The notes beneath the pieces are model-generated. The model was not told where the DNA came from, made no database searches, and worked only from the letters and a program-made list of their open reading frames with translations. The position numbers were made by a program, and so were the translations under genes. Shown here one piece after another: positions 21,701-29,434 of a stretch of DNA of 64,000 bases; position 1 is the first letter of the stretch; each line of letters opens with the position of its first letter. The stretch covers positions 1 through 64,000 of IMG/VR virus record IMGVR_UViG_3300042907_001518; one strand, 5' to 3'. This DNA is from a virus.

Positions 21701-23038
21701 ACGTACTAGTGCTGTAAATTCTTCTCTAACCTTAGCTATTTGATTAGCAATAGAAAGTTGTGCTGTTGCAGCGTCTTTACTTAATGACGCTTGTCCAGTT
21801 TGAGCGGTTTTTAAGGCTTGTTGAGCAACAGCGAATTGTTGAATAAGAGGAATAACTTTACCAATCTGACGGAATCCACCAAGCTCTTCAACGATTTGGC
21901 TAAACTGCAAATCTCTTGGGTCCAATCTACTCAAACCTTCACTTAATCTCTTGACTGCTTCGAATGGACCAACGAACTTACCCTCTAAATCAGTTAATGT
22001 TACTCCGAATTTTTCTAAAGCCTGAATAGTTTCTGCTCTTTGAACGCGGGTAAAAATAGTTCTTAAACCAGTAGCAATAGTCTCAGCGCTTTCACGAGTT
22101 GTGGCACGAACACTTGTGAAGATGGCCAAGAACTCATTGAGAGCATCTGTGCCTTCACTAACGCCCCTACTCGCTGTGGCAAACACACCACCGGTACGCT
22201 GAATAGCAACAATTAAGTCACTAGCTTCAACAGCAAACTGAGCAGCTACAGCATTAACACTACCTAGAGCAGATTCTAGATCTCCAGCACCAATCCCGAA
22301 CTGTCTCATCAACGCAATACTACCTTCGACAGTTTGATTCATATCGTCGAATGATGGTGCTAAACTACTTTTTGCTAGAGCTTCAAGAGCTTTTCTAGTG
22401 TCTGCTGCACTAAGACCGGCCTGAGCAAGAGTAACAGCGACTGTTGTTAATTCTGATGAACTTACACCAAGAGATGTTGCAAGTTTTGTAATTTGATCAG
22501 CCAACCCTTGAAGCCCTTTAGCCGACTCACCTGTTACCTGTTGCAATCTAACAAACTCTTTATCGAAAGTAATAAAATCAGAGATACCTTGACGTAAGGC
22601 TCCGGTGAAAGCATATATGCTGCTAGTAACCACGGTAAAAGCAGCGAATCGTCTTACTGCTAAAGCAGACTGTCTACCAAACTCTTGCATTTGTGTGGCT
22701 GCTCTACCAGCATTATTTCCAACATTATTAATATTTTGAGTAGCATTATTCAAGCCCTGCTGTGTATTGCGTCCAATAACATTATTAAAGGATTGTCCCA
22801 AATTACGCAAAGCATCGCTTACAGAATTGGCGTTGGTGCTAGTGATTGATAAAGTACCATTAAGTGCTCTTAATGCAGTATTCATAGTTGTGATATTACG
22901 AATACTAGCTGGATTAATTCGAGGATTAATATTAACATCAACACTACCAAGCTGGCGACGAATATCAGCAACAACAGTTCTGATATTGGACGGTCCTCTT
23001 AAATTAATTTCTGCGGTAAGATTAAATGCTCTTGCCAT
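15731..23038 (-). CDS. Tail tape measure protein with embedded domains
   Basis: 2435 residues. Residues about 130-420 carry the TP901-type tape measure core (LAQAGLSAADTRKALEALAK, then an ARTT/SAETIATGLRTIFTR-like block). Two copies of the DTVPAMLTPGEFVI motif lie near residues 539 and 1059. Between them are a HAD-like signature (IDIDRTL near 617, LSIISKSRR near 688, GGNKQPALDA near 720) and a possible PD-(D/E)XK-like pattern (FEG near 964, FDFP near 983, KADAK near 1016). Long coiled-coil and Ala/Pro-rich regions follow. At roughly 0.15 nm per residue, a tail of several hundred nanometres is expected. Confidence 0.92.
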   Translation of the reverse strand: MARAFNLTAEINLRGPSNIRTVVADIRRQLGSVDVNINPRINPASIRNITTMNTALRALNGTLSITSTNANSVSDALRNLGQSFNNVIGRNTQQGLNNATQNINNVGNNAGRAATQMQEFGRQSALAVRRFAAFTVVTSSIYAFTGALRQGISDFITFDKEFVRLQQVTGESAKGLQGLADQITKLATSLGVSSSELTTVAVTLAQAGLSAADTRKALEALAKSSLAPSFDDMNQTVEGSIALMRQFGIGAGDLESALGSVNAVAAQFAVEASDLIVAIQRTGGVFATASRGVSEGTDALNEFLAIFTSVRATTRESAETIATGLRTIFTRVQRAETIQALEKFGVTLTDLEGKFVGPFEAVKRLSEGLSRLDPRDLQFSQIVEELGGFRQIGKVIPLIQQFAVAQQALKTAQTGQASLSKDAATAQLSIANQIAKVREEFTALVRSIGESDSFRSFISLSLQLASGLIKLADAAKIVLPALTALATIRGLSALTQFGAGFAGAFGNAGGARGLGQRLGGGRRFASGGLVPGSGSRDTVPAMLTPGEFVIRKKAASAIGLNKLHGMNKYAGGGRVKSFARGGIAGAPMVDDILQTSGAILPKPSAIEALIRAGGGAIDIDRTLKRTIGDKAYSKAASSGAKTSVLNRYFNDETARLQDIKSSPLTGFGKSLQEAIRSGKLSPSKLSIISKSRRTRGVPEYLSQLFGIPVQNMIFTQGGNKQPALDAMRSKGPRAGRIGRYAQGGVVVDPSKIGAFFLRPEEGADRSPITIRGQGNIKNPLALKQLGIAPAANDAKAQALANAEIKTQQKLLGLQSDNKRKKIDVSKIIKNGKVLSTQSAREALYAADYTVAEVTQNFDPKAVQKRLRSGLKKGKLSVAGKIVPISGAISGYYPGKNDFETNSVASTVASNARKGLYNTVMKSIEPALSTLGNSVIGVDRKAATKGAKRIANDPNAQATTEGFIFEGLIQSITGAKLAGAQSNFDFPAGSIASARESLKNMFTDSSGEGLSTLIKADAKRSNTGKAIDSLTTKIINDINKGKFDGVNFVKYAKGGNVDTVPAMLTPGEFVINKKAAKKIGSSQLQNLNRADKISGFNKGGMVGGLQTFANGGGVQKFFAGGAVAAVISRVLPALANILPKIQNSFSTLKNTVTGFSNNLTTASRNVQQTGLIPSGSAGRNLMRQARAARAEGLSGQAFRDRMGGRGGMGGLGGFVALTAGGAAIEGASSLAGGESTTSGRMISNMGGDALNYGSIGATIGSFFGPWGTAIGGAAGALVGLTTGFFKAQKAAEEFAEKTRQAKIEKSSESISTLLDEFIKNPEANKENLDVGMADIFAELKSLAAQEAEKNLSKESLRTKTTTEIVTTQKAGSESATRILEAAMGKTGKTLDEVSASIDPKTFRILTQQIAQVSPEYIAKWQELVNETDPETQKELNGQLDDIRMKYSRVALAAKENEIIEKRRADEAAKIVKEIDKTLDIYRRANAYADKYAASLERLIKATDARTNDFSNAPKVQDVDRKNEEVLGNLSAFSFKEVRAAAGGVAGLAGGSPEAKALADQAVASKILADQLPALVKSTDITNRNQIKGNLTGLFQAQGINIETPEISKVLNDVGNRLIESSSDTDVDKLTKELEGTVISELSKTAQEGSQLLQKLTKTYNDTLQESINLQNKYNEAMGRSNEYMRKAGVIRLNAELDLAKALGNSPTLRQLNEPFEFEIKDLTKGLRDVGGLRANQAMDPAAIGLAMMRTSQENARLEAENAANLEKASGLGSDAAGNRQRADIAAANLSNVAALGKNKLALDEGRQALERLANDGTKAANALAKIQEEQQKVEGFGNFLEKVFTSSFDELFQMNRESAAFAAAQAQGPEFMRNAENRQLAFSGLNAQKELYSPQEFANLRADLLEKSLSAQGFQGQDFVGKLGMTVEEALNRIRGRVSEEDPNVIAYREAVNEQIKANEILGLLNKQQALIIQESMLDLQIFLAKDFPNILIQALADARADAGAANPKNLPVAVPPGGAVPPAAAAAAAAPVGVLPAPPAPGAGGVLDRLNAQKAQFEAQRVAIQKQIEEKMTKGAEAQKPDNANRVVQGAAPQAVVQANAQASKLQLLNAKQTFVEGEDAVTRAEKGYAPTAERKAFVQQELIAARKRQRLGQKLPTDDSVISASSFELKNIAEADKAQKRKDYLLSQSPSQRKKLFTAAEKEPWGLEEHIGAEFGWDAPQVKGESKPLAQYQQSKLSLRQAAASRYRPEVARRMFPDLYQTQNATATAPTQTPSGTPQVAPLFSPTLEHPKTGNQYSVTFGSRNRDNDIVPTTGGPAGGNGFQIQLDPNAQAFLDSLSSTFSTFNTYIDKLSAVAATIPPKIELTGNYVLDVQISGAAAFEALEKRMKELAVSLVEPKLAALRDEVSTATGGQVKSSATMGSPSSGATSSQGQ

Positions 23039-23055
23039 AGTGATTAATTACTTTC

Positions 23056-23098
23056 TAAAAAAATATCCCCAGAGCAGTTTGAGCCGCTTGGGGATATA
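23056..23098 (-). terminator. Rho-independent terminator between tail chaperone gene and tape measure
   Basis: On the minus strand ATATCCCC pairs with GGGGATAT around a GC-containing inner stem and is followed by a run of seven T. It lies 25 bases past the stop of the 285-residue gene and just before the tape measure start. It may reduce tape measure transcription relative to upstream genes. Confidence 0.75.
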
Positions 23099-23122
23099 TT
23101 AGTATATAACGTAGAATAACAA

Positions 23123-23980
23123 TTAATTTGCTGATGAACTGCTAGAAGATGTTTCCTTAGTGGTGTTATCATTCCTATTCTCAGTATCCAGTATGATTGG
23201 TTGACCGTTTTCATCTAAAAACGGCTGGAAATCTAATAAATAATCACCCTGATTATCTACAGGATTACCGTCTTTATCAACGAACTCTCCCTTATCATTA
23301 ACATATCTACCATTTTCATCTACTAATCGACCATCATCATCTACCAAATGACTATTTTTATTAATTAGTCTTAGTTGATCATCAACGAACTTATACTGCT
23401 TCAAAAATCTATTTTCTGGTAATTTTGATTCATAGTCATTTTCTAGACCATAAAGCATACCAGCCAAATTTTGAGCAGCCAATATCGCTACTGGATCGGA
23501 TGACCTATTTAAATAATCTTCGTAATTCTTAAAATACTGCTCTTTAGTATCAGTATACACCGTGCAAGCAGAAACTAAGTAGTTAAATCTAGCATTATCT
23601 GCTTGTCCTTCAGCAGTATGGGTATCAAGATTAGTCTTAACTGCTATTAAATCGCGCAAATCATCTCTACTCTTTTTCATATTTAATGCGACTTTTTTAG
23701 CTTCTAAAATAGAAATACCACCCTTGGCCAATTTACGTTCACCTTCAAGAATATCGTTTTGTACTTTGGTAAATTGAGCTTGTTTGTTAGCATCCCACAA
23801 ACCCTGTTCCATGAGCACATCATCTAGTTTGGCTCTAACAACAGCCTTAGCCTTTAATGCTTCACTAAAATTTTGATTATAAACTTTTGTAGCCTCTCTT
23901 TGATCTTGTAGAGATGGTGCTTTAACGAATAGTGAAACTTCCTTATCATTGATAATTGCGGAGAATGATCTTGTTAACAT
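23123..23980 (-). CDS. Tail assembly protein with C-terminal V-D-x-x-G repeats
   Basis: 285 residues. An N-terminal domain of about 200 residues is helical and charged. It is followed at about 210-250 by at least five 7-8-residue repeats of the form LVDENGR, YVNDKGE, FVDKDGN and PVDNQGD. The C-terminus is Ser-rich and disordered. The gene lies directly before the tape measure, the usual place for tail assembly chaperones. The D-x-(D/N)-G repeats resemble calcium-loop or MORN-like beta repeats. SD AGAGGAC precedes the ATG. Confidence 0.5.
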   Translation of the reverse strand: MLTRSFSAIINDKEVSLFVKAPSLQDQREATKVYNQNFSEALKAKAVVRAKLDDVLMEQGLWDANKQAQFTKVQNDILEGERKLAKGGISILEAKKVALNMKKSRDDLRDLIAVKTNLDTHTAEGQADNARFNYLVSACTVYTDTKEQYFKNYEDYLNRSSDPVAILAAQNLAGMLYGLENDYESKLPENRFLKQYKFVDDQLRLINKNSHLVDDDGRLVDENGRYVNDKGEFVDKDGNPVDNQGDYLLDFQPFLDENGQPIILDTENRNDNTTKETSSSSSSAN

Positions 23981-23982
23981 AT

Positions 23983-24270
23983 TTAGTCCTCTTTCTTATT
24001 ATTATTAAAACGATAGTTATATTTTAAGATATTACCAGCTGCTATATCAAGATCTGATATTGCTTTACGTAATTGATTATTGCCATTATTGAGTATTTGA
24101 TTTCTTACAAAATCCCACCGATCCAAAAAATCCAATTCATTATCTGTTAGATCTTCTTCGTTTTTATCTTGACCCCAAAGATAACCAAATGTTTTTTCAA
24201 ATTCAAATAATGCGCCGATCATGGTTGTTTGAAATCTTTTACCTAGTATAGCTTTTTGAGTGGGGTCCAT
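23983..24270 (-). CDS. Small tail assembly protein, unassigned
   Basis: 95 residues, acidic and helical, with the segment FEFEKTFGYLWGQDKNEEDL. It lies between two putative assembly-chaperone genes, with gaps of 2-3 bases on each side. No frameshift arrangement like lambda G/GT is evident, because the neighbours have their own starts. Function is inferred from position only. Confidence 0.5.
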   Translation of the reverse strand: MDPTQKAILGKRFQTTMIGALFEFEKTFGYLWGQDKNEEDLTDNELDFLDRWDFVRNQILNNGNNQLRKAISDLDIAAGNILKYNYRFNNNKKED

Positions 24271-24273
24271 ATT

Positions 24274-25320
24274 TTATTTCCTATTTTTAAATATTTCGTT
24301 ACTTTGCTGCACAAGTGTTCTTTGTACATCTGGTAACTTGGTATTATCAATCATATCCGGATTAGACTGAATAACAGTATTTCTTTCCCTTATAATATGT
24401 CGTGATGTATTATCATTCAAGTTGTAAATATTATGGGCCTCTTCTTGTGAATTAGCCATTATAAATACTTCTCCAGCTTTATCTAATTTTTTCCCCTCTA
24501 ACATTTTTTCTGTGCGGTTTTTATTTTTATTTTTTTCACTTTCTCTGCGTTGATGAATCATCCAGCCATCAAAAAGATCATCGTCTTCTATTACATTATC
24601 TGGTGGACATTCAGGATGTTCATAAGCACTATCATACATTTTTGTTAATACAACCAAAGTCTTTTGTTCATCTGTCCAATTAATTGTGGCTTTATCAAAT
24701 AGATAATCTTTATTAGCCGACCAATAATTTCTCCACTGATCACTTCTAGCTATTATTCTATATGTTTTAATATCTATGGAGTCACCACCTATAAAATCAG
24801 ATAGCCTTGTTAATAGATCATAGTCTACGTCGTTTTGGGATTTAAAGACTAAACTATTATTTTCATCATATAAACTATGAATTAATAGATATTGATTTTT
24901 TATAAGCTGACTATATCCGTATGCTGTGCATTGGTCTAAACTATGCCTAATAACAAACTGTCTATTATATGCAGCATTTATATTTGATAAAGTTTTACGT
25001 AGACTTTTAAGTTTAGCAGGGTTTAAGAAATTCTTATATAGGTCTACTTTATTGTCTTCTATTTGTTTTTCAAGATTTTTAAGATTATCATCCCCATTGT
25101 ATGTCCATAGACCCATCGTGACCAATGTATCAACGATGGAATCGTCGGTGATCCAGTCGTTGAATCTATTGTACTCACACTCTTGTTGAGCATATAGATC
25201 CGCTTCGTATTTAATAGTAATATCCGGATAAATTAATTTATATTTTTTACCACTGTATATAAAGAGGTAAAATCCAGATAGTATGCGCGATAGATATATT
25301 CCGACTGTTCTTGGATCCAT
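24274..25320 (-). CDS. Tail-assembly-region protein, unassigned
   Basis: 348 residues from ATG 25320 (MDPRTVG), chosen over an in-frame TTG at 25332 because an AGGA lies just upstream. The protein has no recognised domain. The sequence is Tyr/Asn/Asp-rich with a basic stretch near residue 270 (RRESEKNKNKNRTEKML). It is the first gene after the tail tube gene and lies before the tape measure. An assembly or chaperone role is possible. Confidence 0.5.
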   Translation of the reverse strand: MDPRTVGIYLSRILSGFYLFIYSGKKYKLIYPDITIKYEADLYAQQECEYNRFNDWITDDSIVDTLVTMGLWTYNGDDNLKNLEKQIEDNKVDLYKNFLNPAKLKSLRKTLSNINAAYNRQFVIRHSLDQCTAYGYSQLIKNQYLLIHSLYDENNSLVFKSQNDVDYDLLTRLSDFIGGDSIDIKTYRIIARSDQWRNYWSANKDYLFDKATINWTDEQKTLVVLTKMYDSAYEHPECPPDNVIEDDDLFDGWMIHQRRESEKNKNKNRTEKMLEGKKLDKAGEVFIMANSQEEAHNIYNLNDNTSRHIIRERNTVIQSNPDMIDNTKLPDVQRTLVQQSNEIFKNRK

Positions 25321-25340
25321 AGTCCTGTGCAATTATTCCG

Positions 25341-25355
25341 TTGTCTTATAATACA
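25341..25355 (-). promoter_or_regulatory. Candidate late promoter box (TGTAT-TATAAG)
   Basis: The minus strand reads TTTGTATTATAAGA about 25 bases upstream of the 25320 start. It resembles four other boxes upstream of minus-strand genes. A sigma70 -35 element is not obvious. Confidence 0.3.
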
Positions 25356-25357
25356 AA

Positions 25358-25382
25358 CCAGCCTAGGAACTAAGCTGGGGTA
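25358..25382 (-). terminator. Hairpin overlapping the tail tube stop codon
   Basis: CCAGC and GCTGG pair across the TAG stop at 25370-25372, with an inner TAG/CTA pairing. Only a short T-stretch follows on the minus strand, so termination is probably partial. It may hold tail tube transcription above downstream genes. Confidence 0.4.
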
Positions 25383-26482
25383 TATGTGCTATTAGCAAGT
25401 TGACTGTAGAAGTTGCCACCGCTGTGTGCAACAACGAAGTCGTTAAATGTCTGATAGCTATATGTTACACTTACGTTACCGCCACCAGTATCACCACCTG
25501 TGTAGTTAACACTAGTAAGTTTACTCTTGGTGCCGAGATAAATTCTTGTGCCTTCGCAGGTTTCCAAGAAGATAGTTTGGTCAAGAAGATTATGGCGACC
25601 ACTGCATTGTGGAGTATTAGCGTCTGCTACTGTTGTACCAGTAAGGCCAGCATAATAACCACTTTCTGTAGCGTTGATCATATCTCCTGTCACAGCAACA
25701 ACCTCAAATTCTGATGTTACTTCAACTGGGAATGTTACGTAACGATGATAAGGAGCGAATGTACCAAGTTCTTGGATTGCTTCACGACCAAAGTCACAAC
25801 TTACTGTGATGTTTTGGAAGTGTACAGCAAATCCGCTACCGCCACCAAGAGCGTTATTTGTTCCGCTAGCACTAATGCCTGGAATTTGTGTTGGGAAACG
25901 GCAATTTGCCATGTTTAGGAACTGTCTACGAGCAACACCCTGAGCGGCGATTGGAGCATCTGTATTATTAAATGCTCCTGTGAGAGTACCACCCCATACC
26001 TTATTGTTACCAACTAATGTCACATCCTCTGTGAAATTACCATCTACTGGGAATGTATAGCTTACACTACTAACATACATACCAGAGCATGTTAATGCTG
26101 AGATAGATGTGCCGCTTGAACTAACGTTTGAATCATTAAAAACTGCGAGTTGCATATCGCAACGAGCGTTTTGGCGACCCGGAATTGTGGGATTAACAGA
26201 GGTTAAACCAGCACCAATACTAGATCCTTCTTCTGTAGCGATTACATAAACAATTGGATAACCATCTAGAACCTTGTTAAGAGTAACTTCAACATCAGGA
26301 ACATTTTCAACGTTCTGATAAATGGCCAACTGTCCCATCTCGAACACTTGTTCTAGATTAAAATTTGTTGTGATACCAACAGTTTGAAGGCCGTGAACTG
26401 GTAACTTATCTGTGTTAAGTGTTCCAGCGGCTTGACCTAGTACAACCTGTTGAATTGCATAATAAATACGATTATTGGCCAT
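25370..26482 (-). CDS. Major tail (tube) protein
   Basis: 370 residues, beta-rich, with repeated GTxTGAFN-, VEVTSEFEVVAVTGDM- and SYQTFNDFVVAHSGG-like strands. N-terminal ANNRIYYAIQQVVLG and MGQLAIYQNVENVPDVEVTL are typical of tail tube proteins of long-tailed phages. It is preceded by a strong SD (GTGGAG) and a roughly 90-base intergenic region. Its codon use is more G/C-rich than its neighbours, as for the capsid gene, consistent with high expression. Confidence 0.75.
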   Translation of the reverse strand: MANNRIYYAIQQVVLGQAAGTLNTDKLPVHGLQTVGITTNFNLEQVFEMGQLAIYQNVENVPDVEVTLNKVLDGYPIVYVIATEEGSSIGAGLTSVNPTIPGRQNARCDMQLAVFNDSNVSSSGTSISALTCSGMYVSSVSYTFPVDGNFTEDVTLVGNNKVWGGTLTGAFNNTDAPIAAQGVARRQFLNMANCRFPTQIPGISASGTNNALGGGSGFAVHFQNITVSCDFGREAIQELGTFAPYHRYVTFPVEVTSEFEVVAVTGDMINATESGYYAGLTGTTVADANTPQCSGRHNLLDQTIFLETCEGTRIYLGTKSKLTSVNYTGGDTGGGNVSVTYSYQTFNDFVVAHSGGNFYSQLANSTYTPA

Positions 26483-26541
26483 AATTAATCTCCACTGTAA
26501 TTTTAGATTTAAGTTAAATATGCCTATGGTGGTATATTGGT

Positions 26542-26557
26542 ATTATTTAAGATACAC
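26542..26557 (-). promoter_or_regulatory. Candidate late promoter box upstream of tail tube gene
   Basis: The minus strand carries AGTGTATCTTAAATAATA, about 60 bases upstream of the tail tube ATG. It shares GTGTAT plus an AT-rich TATAAT-like box with other late intergenic regions. Confidence 0.35.
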
Positions 26558-26570
26558 TAAAGAAATAAAA

Positions 26571-27527
26571 TCAACTTGAAATTATCTCAACCGTAGCTCG
26601 TGCCATCCCTTGATGAAAATTAGCATGAGGACTATCTATTTCAAAAAGGCTAATATTTTTAATAAAACATTTTCGCCAAGGATAAGTTTGTACTAAATTT
26701 GGATACATTAATGCTCCAGCTTTAATATCTCCATTATAATCTAGTGGATATGCTTCATTTTGAGCTAAAGCATTAGTATCATATAGTTGTAGTGTTGAAT
26801 CTTGTTGAAGTCTAAGAATATCTAGTAATTTATTTCTATCATTTTTATTTTCTGCATATATATAAAAGCCTATGTCTTGTTCTAGCCATAATAAAGAATT
26901 GCCAATTTCATATGGTCGTGAACGAGATCTTGGAATTGACTCGATAACTATTGCTGGCAATTGAATTCTATGATTAGCACCAATAGACCATTCTCCATCT
27001 TCTGTTCTTTGTATATCAGCATTAGCAGTATTAAATGAGCTATATTGCAGAATACTGAACCACGGACTTTCTGAGGCTCTGTGGGTTTGAACAAATCTGT
27101 AACTATGCTCCACATCCACTGTTGATGATACTGATAGTGGAGTATTAAATACTACTCTTCCTAATGGATAATTAATAGTAAAATTACCAGACTTATTAAC
27201 TGTTGTTGTTTCATTAATTAATGCGGATGTTATCTGTATTGGTGACGTTCCACTATACGATGCTGATGATTCCCATACCCAATCTTTTCTTATTCCTTGC
27301 CACACACGACCATCTGTATATGCCGGATCATTTACAGAAATTAATCTATATGGATTATTTGTTCCATAAAGTGTAGCATTAGTTGTTTCAGCATCAAACC
27401 AAGAGCCAATATTTAGAAAAGACCAGTCAAAATACATTTTAAAATTAGCTTCTACTATATTTAGAAGAAGATCTTGTGATATATTTTCTATACCTTTAAA
27501 ACATGTATTATAATTGCAATTACTCAT
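26571..27527 (-). CDS. Neck/tail-completion-region structural protein
   Basis: 318 residues with no recognised catalytic motif. Segments INYPLGRVVFNTPLSVSSTV and VEHSYRFVQ look like beta strands. The gene starts on an ATG overlapping the upstream gene and ends shortly before the tail tube promoter region. Position between connectors and tail tube suggests a neck or tail terminator component; this is inference. Confidence 0.5.
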   Translation of the reverse strand: MSNCNYNTCFKGIENISQDLLLNIVEANFKMYFDWSFLNIGSWFDAETTNATLYGTNNPYRLISVNDPAYTDGRVWQGIRKDWVWESSASYSGTSPIQITSALINETTTVNKSGNFTINYPLGRVVFNTPLSVSSTVDVEHSYRFVQTHRASESPWFSILQYSSFNTANADIQRTEDGEWSIGANHRIQLPAIVIESIPRSRSRPYEIGNSLLWLEQDIGFYIYAENKNDRNKLLDILRLQQDSTLQLYDTNALAQNEAYPLDYNGDIKAGALMYPNLVQTYPWRKCFIKNISLFEIDSPHANFHQGMARATVEIISS

Positions 27528-28162
27528 GATTGAAATGCCTTATTAAGTAGGTTCTCTATATCATCGGTTACACTATCTATAGCTCTAGTGATCCAATTAT
27601 CAGAAGCTGTTCCAGCGTATGTTGATGGTACTTTCCATGGTTTGTTGCTGGGTTTCATTAAAGCGTTGCCTGTTCTAGAATATTGATTTGGACCTATTAT
27701 AACTTCATACTTATCAATAATAGTTTTATTTCCTTCTAATAATAACCATTCTAGCCAAGGTAAACTATATCCACGAGTAGAGTCTATTACCAAAGCATAG
27801 TCCGTATAAAGAACATCAGCATAATCAATTCTAATAGTATTAGCAGTAAATATAGCTTTAATTTTGTTACTAACTATTGTTGGTTTCATAGAAGAATATT
27901 GTATATTATCACACCATATATCTAATAAACCAGCTAACTTAACTCCAGGATCCGGAATACCAAATTCATATCTTAATTCTCCATTTAATAGCGATGAATA
28001 TTCTGGACTATTAGTTAGCGAAGTTCTGATAATTTGAGGTAGTTGATTTTTAATTATACTAATACCATTATCCATATATTTTGTGACATCAGATAATAGC
28101 GCTTGTAATATTCTATTACTTATCTCTTCAGTATTTTCTATTAATTTTAAAGAGAATCTCAT
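27524..28162 (-). CDS. Putative head-tail joining protein
   Basis: 212 residues. The N-terminal half is helical (LIENTEEISNRILQALLSDV) and the rest is mixed alpha/beta. Length and order (after two small connector-like genes, before the tail tube) match HK97 gp10-like or tail completion proteins, but similarity cannot be demonstrated by eye. It overlaps the next gene by 4 bases. Confidence 0.45.
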   Translation of the reverse strand: MRFSLKLIENTEEISNRILQALLSDVTKYMDNGISIIKNQLPQIIRTSLTNSPEYSSLLNGELRYEFGIPDPGVKLAGLLDIWCDNIQYSSMKPTIVSNKIKAIFTANTIRIDYADVLYTDYALVIDSTRGYSLPWLEWLLLEGNKTIIDKYEVIIGPNQYSRTGNALMKPSNKPWKVPSTYAGTASDNWITRAIDSVTDDIENLLNKAFQS

Positions 28163-28168
28163 TTAATT

Positions 28169-28834
28169 TTAGGTTTGGCTTGGCGTTGGTGTGGGAGTTC
28201 TTGTTGGAGTAAAACTAATAGATGGTGTTAGTGATACTGTTCTGGTTAGTGTTGGGGTTCTCGTTAGGGTTGGAGTTATGCTTGGAGTCACACTAATAGT
28301 AGGAGTTGGTGGAGGACTATACAAACCAGTTTTTTTCCACATAGCAATTAAATATTTATTATCACCCAAACCTACTGGATTGGGTTCTCCGTATAGTTGA
28401 AACACAGGATTAGCATTACTAGTATGATAAATAACTGTCATATCTTTGCATCGTCGTATCTGCGATAGATAATCTTTACTACATATGGTTTGAATATATC
28501 CATCTGGATTGTCTAACTGTGGCGGTGGATTAATCCATTTTTTATAATCCCAGATAATTGCTAAATATCCGTTGTCTGTTTGAGATCTGCCAGTTGATCC
28601 AGACCCATTGCAATATGGACAAATTTTACCTAAAGTAAATGCGACAGGACCACCACTTTTATATTTACCAGAAGATTTTTTCAGATTAACATCATATATA
28701 CAATTAGGACATAATTCAATATTAGTAATTCCATAGTTAAAAACACATTCTGTTGTTAGTCCAGTGGAAGCTAACAATAAATTTATTTGATTATTAAATA
28801 TACTTTGTAAATTAGAAAAATCCGGATAGGCCAT
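28169..28834 (-). CDS. Zinc-ribbon protein with C-terminal Thr/Pro tail
   Basis: 221 residues. Two CxxC knuckles, CPNC near residue 38 and CPYC near residue 72, suggest a zinc ribbon. The last 50 residues are a Thr/Pro/Ser tract (TPTISVTPSITPTLTRTP and more), compositionally the same as the tip-protein stalks. A zinc-ribbon connector with a mucin-like tail is unusual; the tail may be exposed at the virion neck. Role inferred from position. Confidence 0.55.
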   Translation of the reverse strand: MAYPDFSNLQSIFNNQINLLLASTGLTTECVFNYGITNIELCPNCIYDVNLKKSSGKYKSGGPVAFTLGKICPYCNGSGSTGRSQTDNGYLAIIWDYKKWINPPPQLDNPDGYIQTICSKDYLSQIRRCKDMTVIYHTSNANPVFQLYGEPNPVGLGDNKYLIAMWKKTGLYSPPPTPTISVTPSITPTLTRTPTLTRTVSLTPSISFTPTRTPTPTPSQT

Positions 28835-28842
28835 AATTTATC

Positions 28843-29367
28843 TCATGAATAGAAGTCATTGTTTCCAACATTTCGGAATGGTCCAGCATTAAGATATCTT
28901 GGATCAAATTTATTATTAACGAATGGAGATAGAACAGCAGCCCATGCTGTGGCATTTTTAACATCCCAATGACTGGTAAGTTCTTCATACATTGCACAAG
29001 CCCCATGATCTATAATAGCTTGCCATCCAGATAGCGATCCTCCAAAGCTGAGACTAGCAGGACCAAGAGCGGTACGAATACCCTCAAAAGCAGCTTTTGT
29101 TCGAAATGTTCCCTGATCAAAAATACAAGCGGCTTTAAGACCAATTAGACTTAAAAATATATCATCTCCATTGGTGGTTGGATCAGGACTAATATTAGGA
29201 TTAATAATATCTATTTGATAAGGATAGTCTAAATTAACATCGAATTGCACATATTTTGAAGCAACTACTATAACCTGTTGCATACGCTCATCTGAGTACT
29301 CGTATGGCCAAGTAAGATCATTAATTAAAACACGAACAATGGTAGTAAGATGTTCTTGCCAGCTCAT
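28843..29367 (-). CDS. Head-tail connector protein
   Basis: 174 residues, mostly helical. WQEHLTTIVRVLINDLTWPY and YSDERMQQVIVVASKYVQ resemble the small DNA-packaging connectors that sit under the portal. It is the first connector gene downstream of the glycan-gene insertion and is preceded by a perfect palindrome and a candidate late promoter box. Confidence 0.5.
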   Translation of the reverse strand: MSWQEHLTTIVRVLINDLTWPYEYSDERMQQVIVVASKYVQFDVNLDYPYQIDIINPNISPDPTTNGDDIFLSLIGLKAACIFDQGTFRTKAAFEGIRTALGPASLSFGGSLSGWQAIIDHGACAMYEELTSHWDVKNATAWAAVLSPFVNNKFDPRYLNAGPFRNVGNNDFYS

Positions 29368-29397
29368 AGTTTGGCCTTTTTAAAGATGTTTATAGAA

Positions 29398-29419
29398 TAT
29401 TCCTAATATAGGAATACAC
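29398..29419 (-). promoter_or_regulatory. Palindrome plus candidate late promoter box
   Basis: TATTCCTA and TAGGAATA form a perfect 8-bp inverted repeat with a 3-base loop (29398-29416). On the minus strand the overlapping sequence reads TGGTGTATTCCTATATTA, sharing GTGTAT with other late intergenic boxes. No T-run follows, so an operator or promoter is more likely than a terminator. It lies 31-52 bases upstream of the connector start. Confidence 0.35.
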
Positions 29420-29434
29420 CATAATATGATTGGT

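Noticed and set aside
19332-22767. Plus-strand frames inside the tape measure gene
   Set aside because: They are antisense shadows of the Ala/Gly-rich tape measure without start signals.
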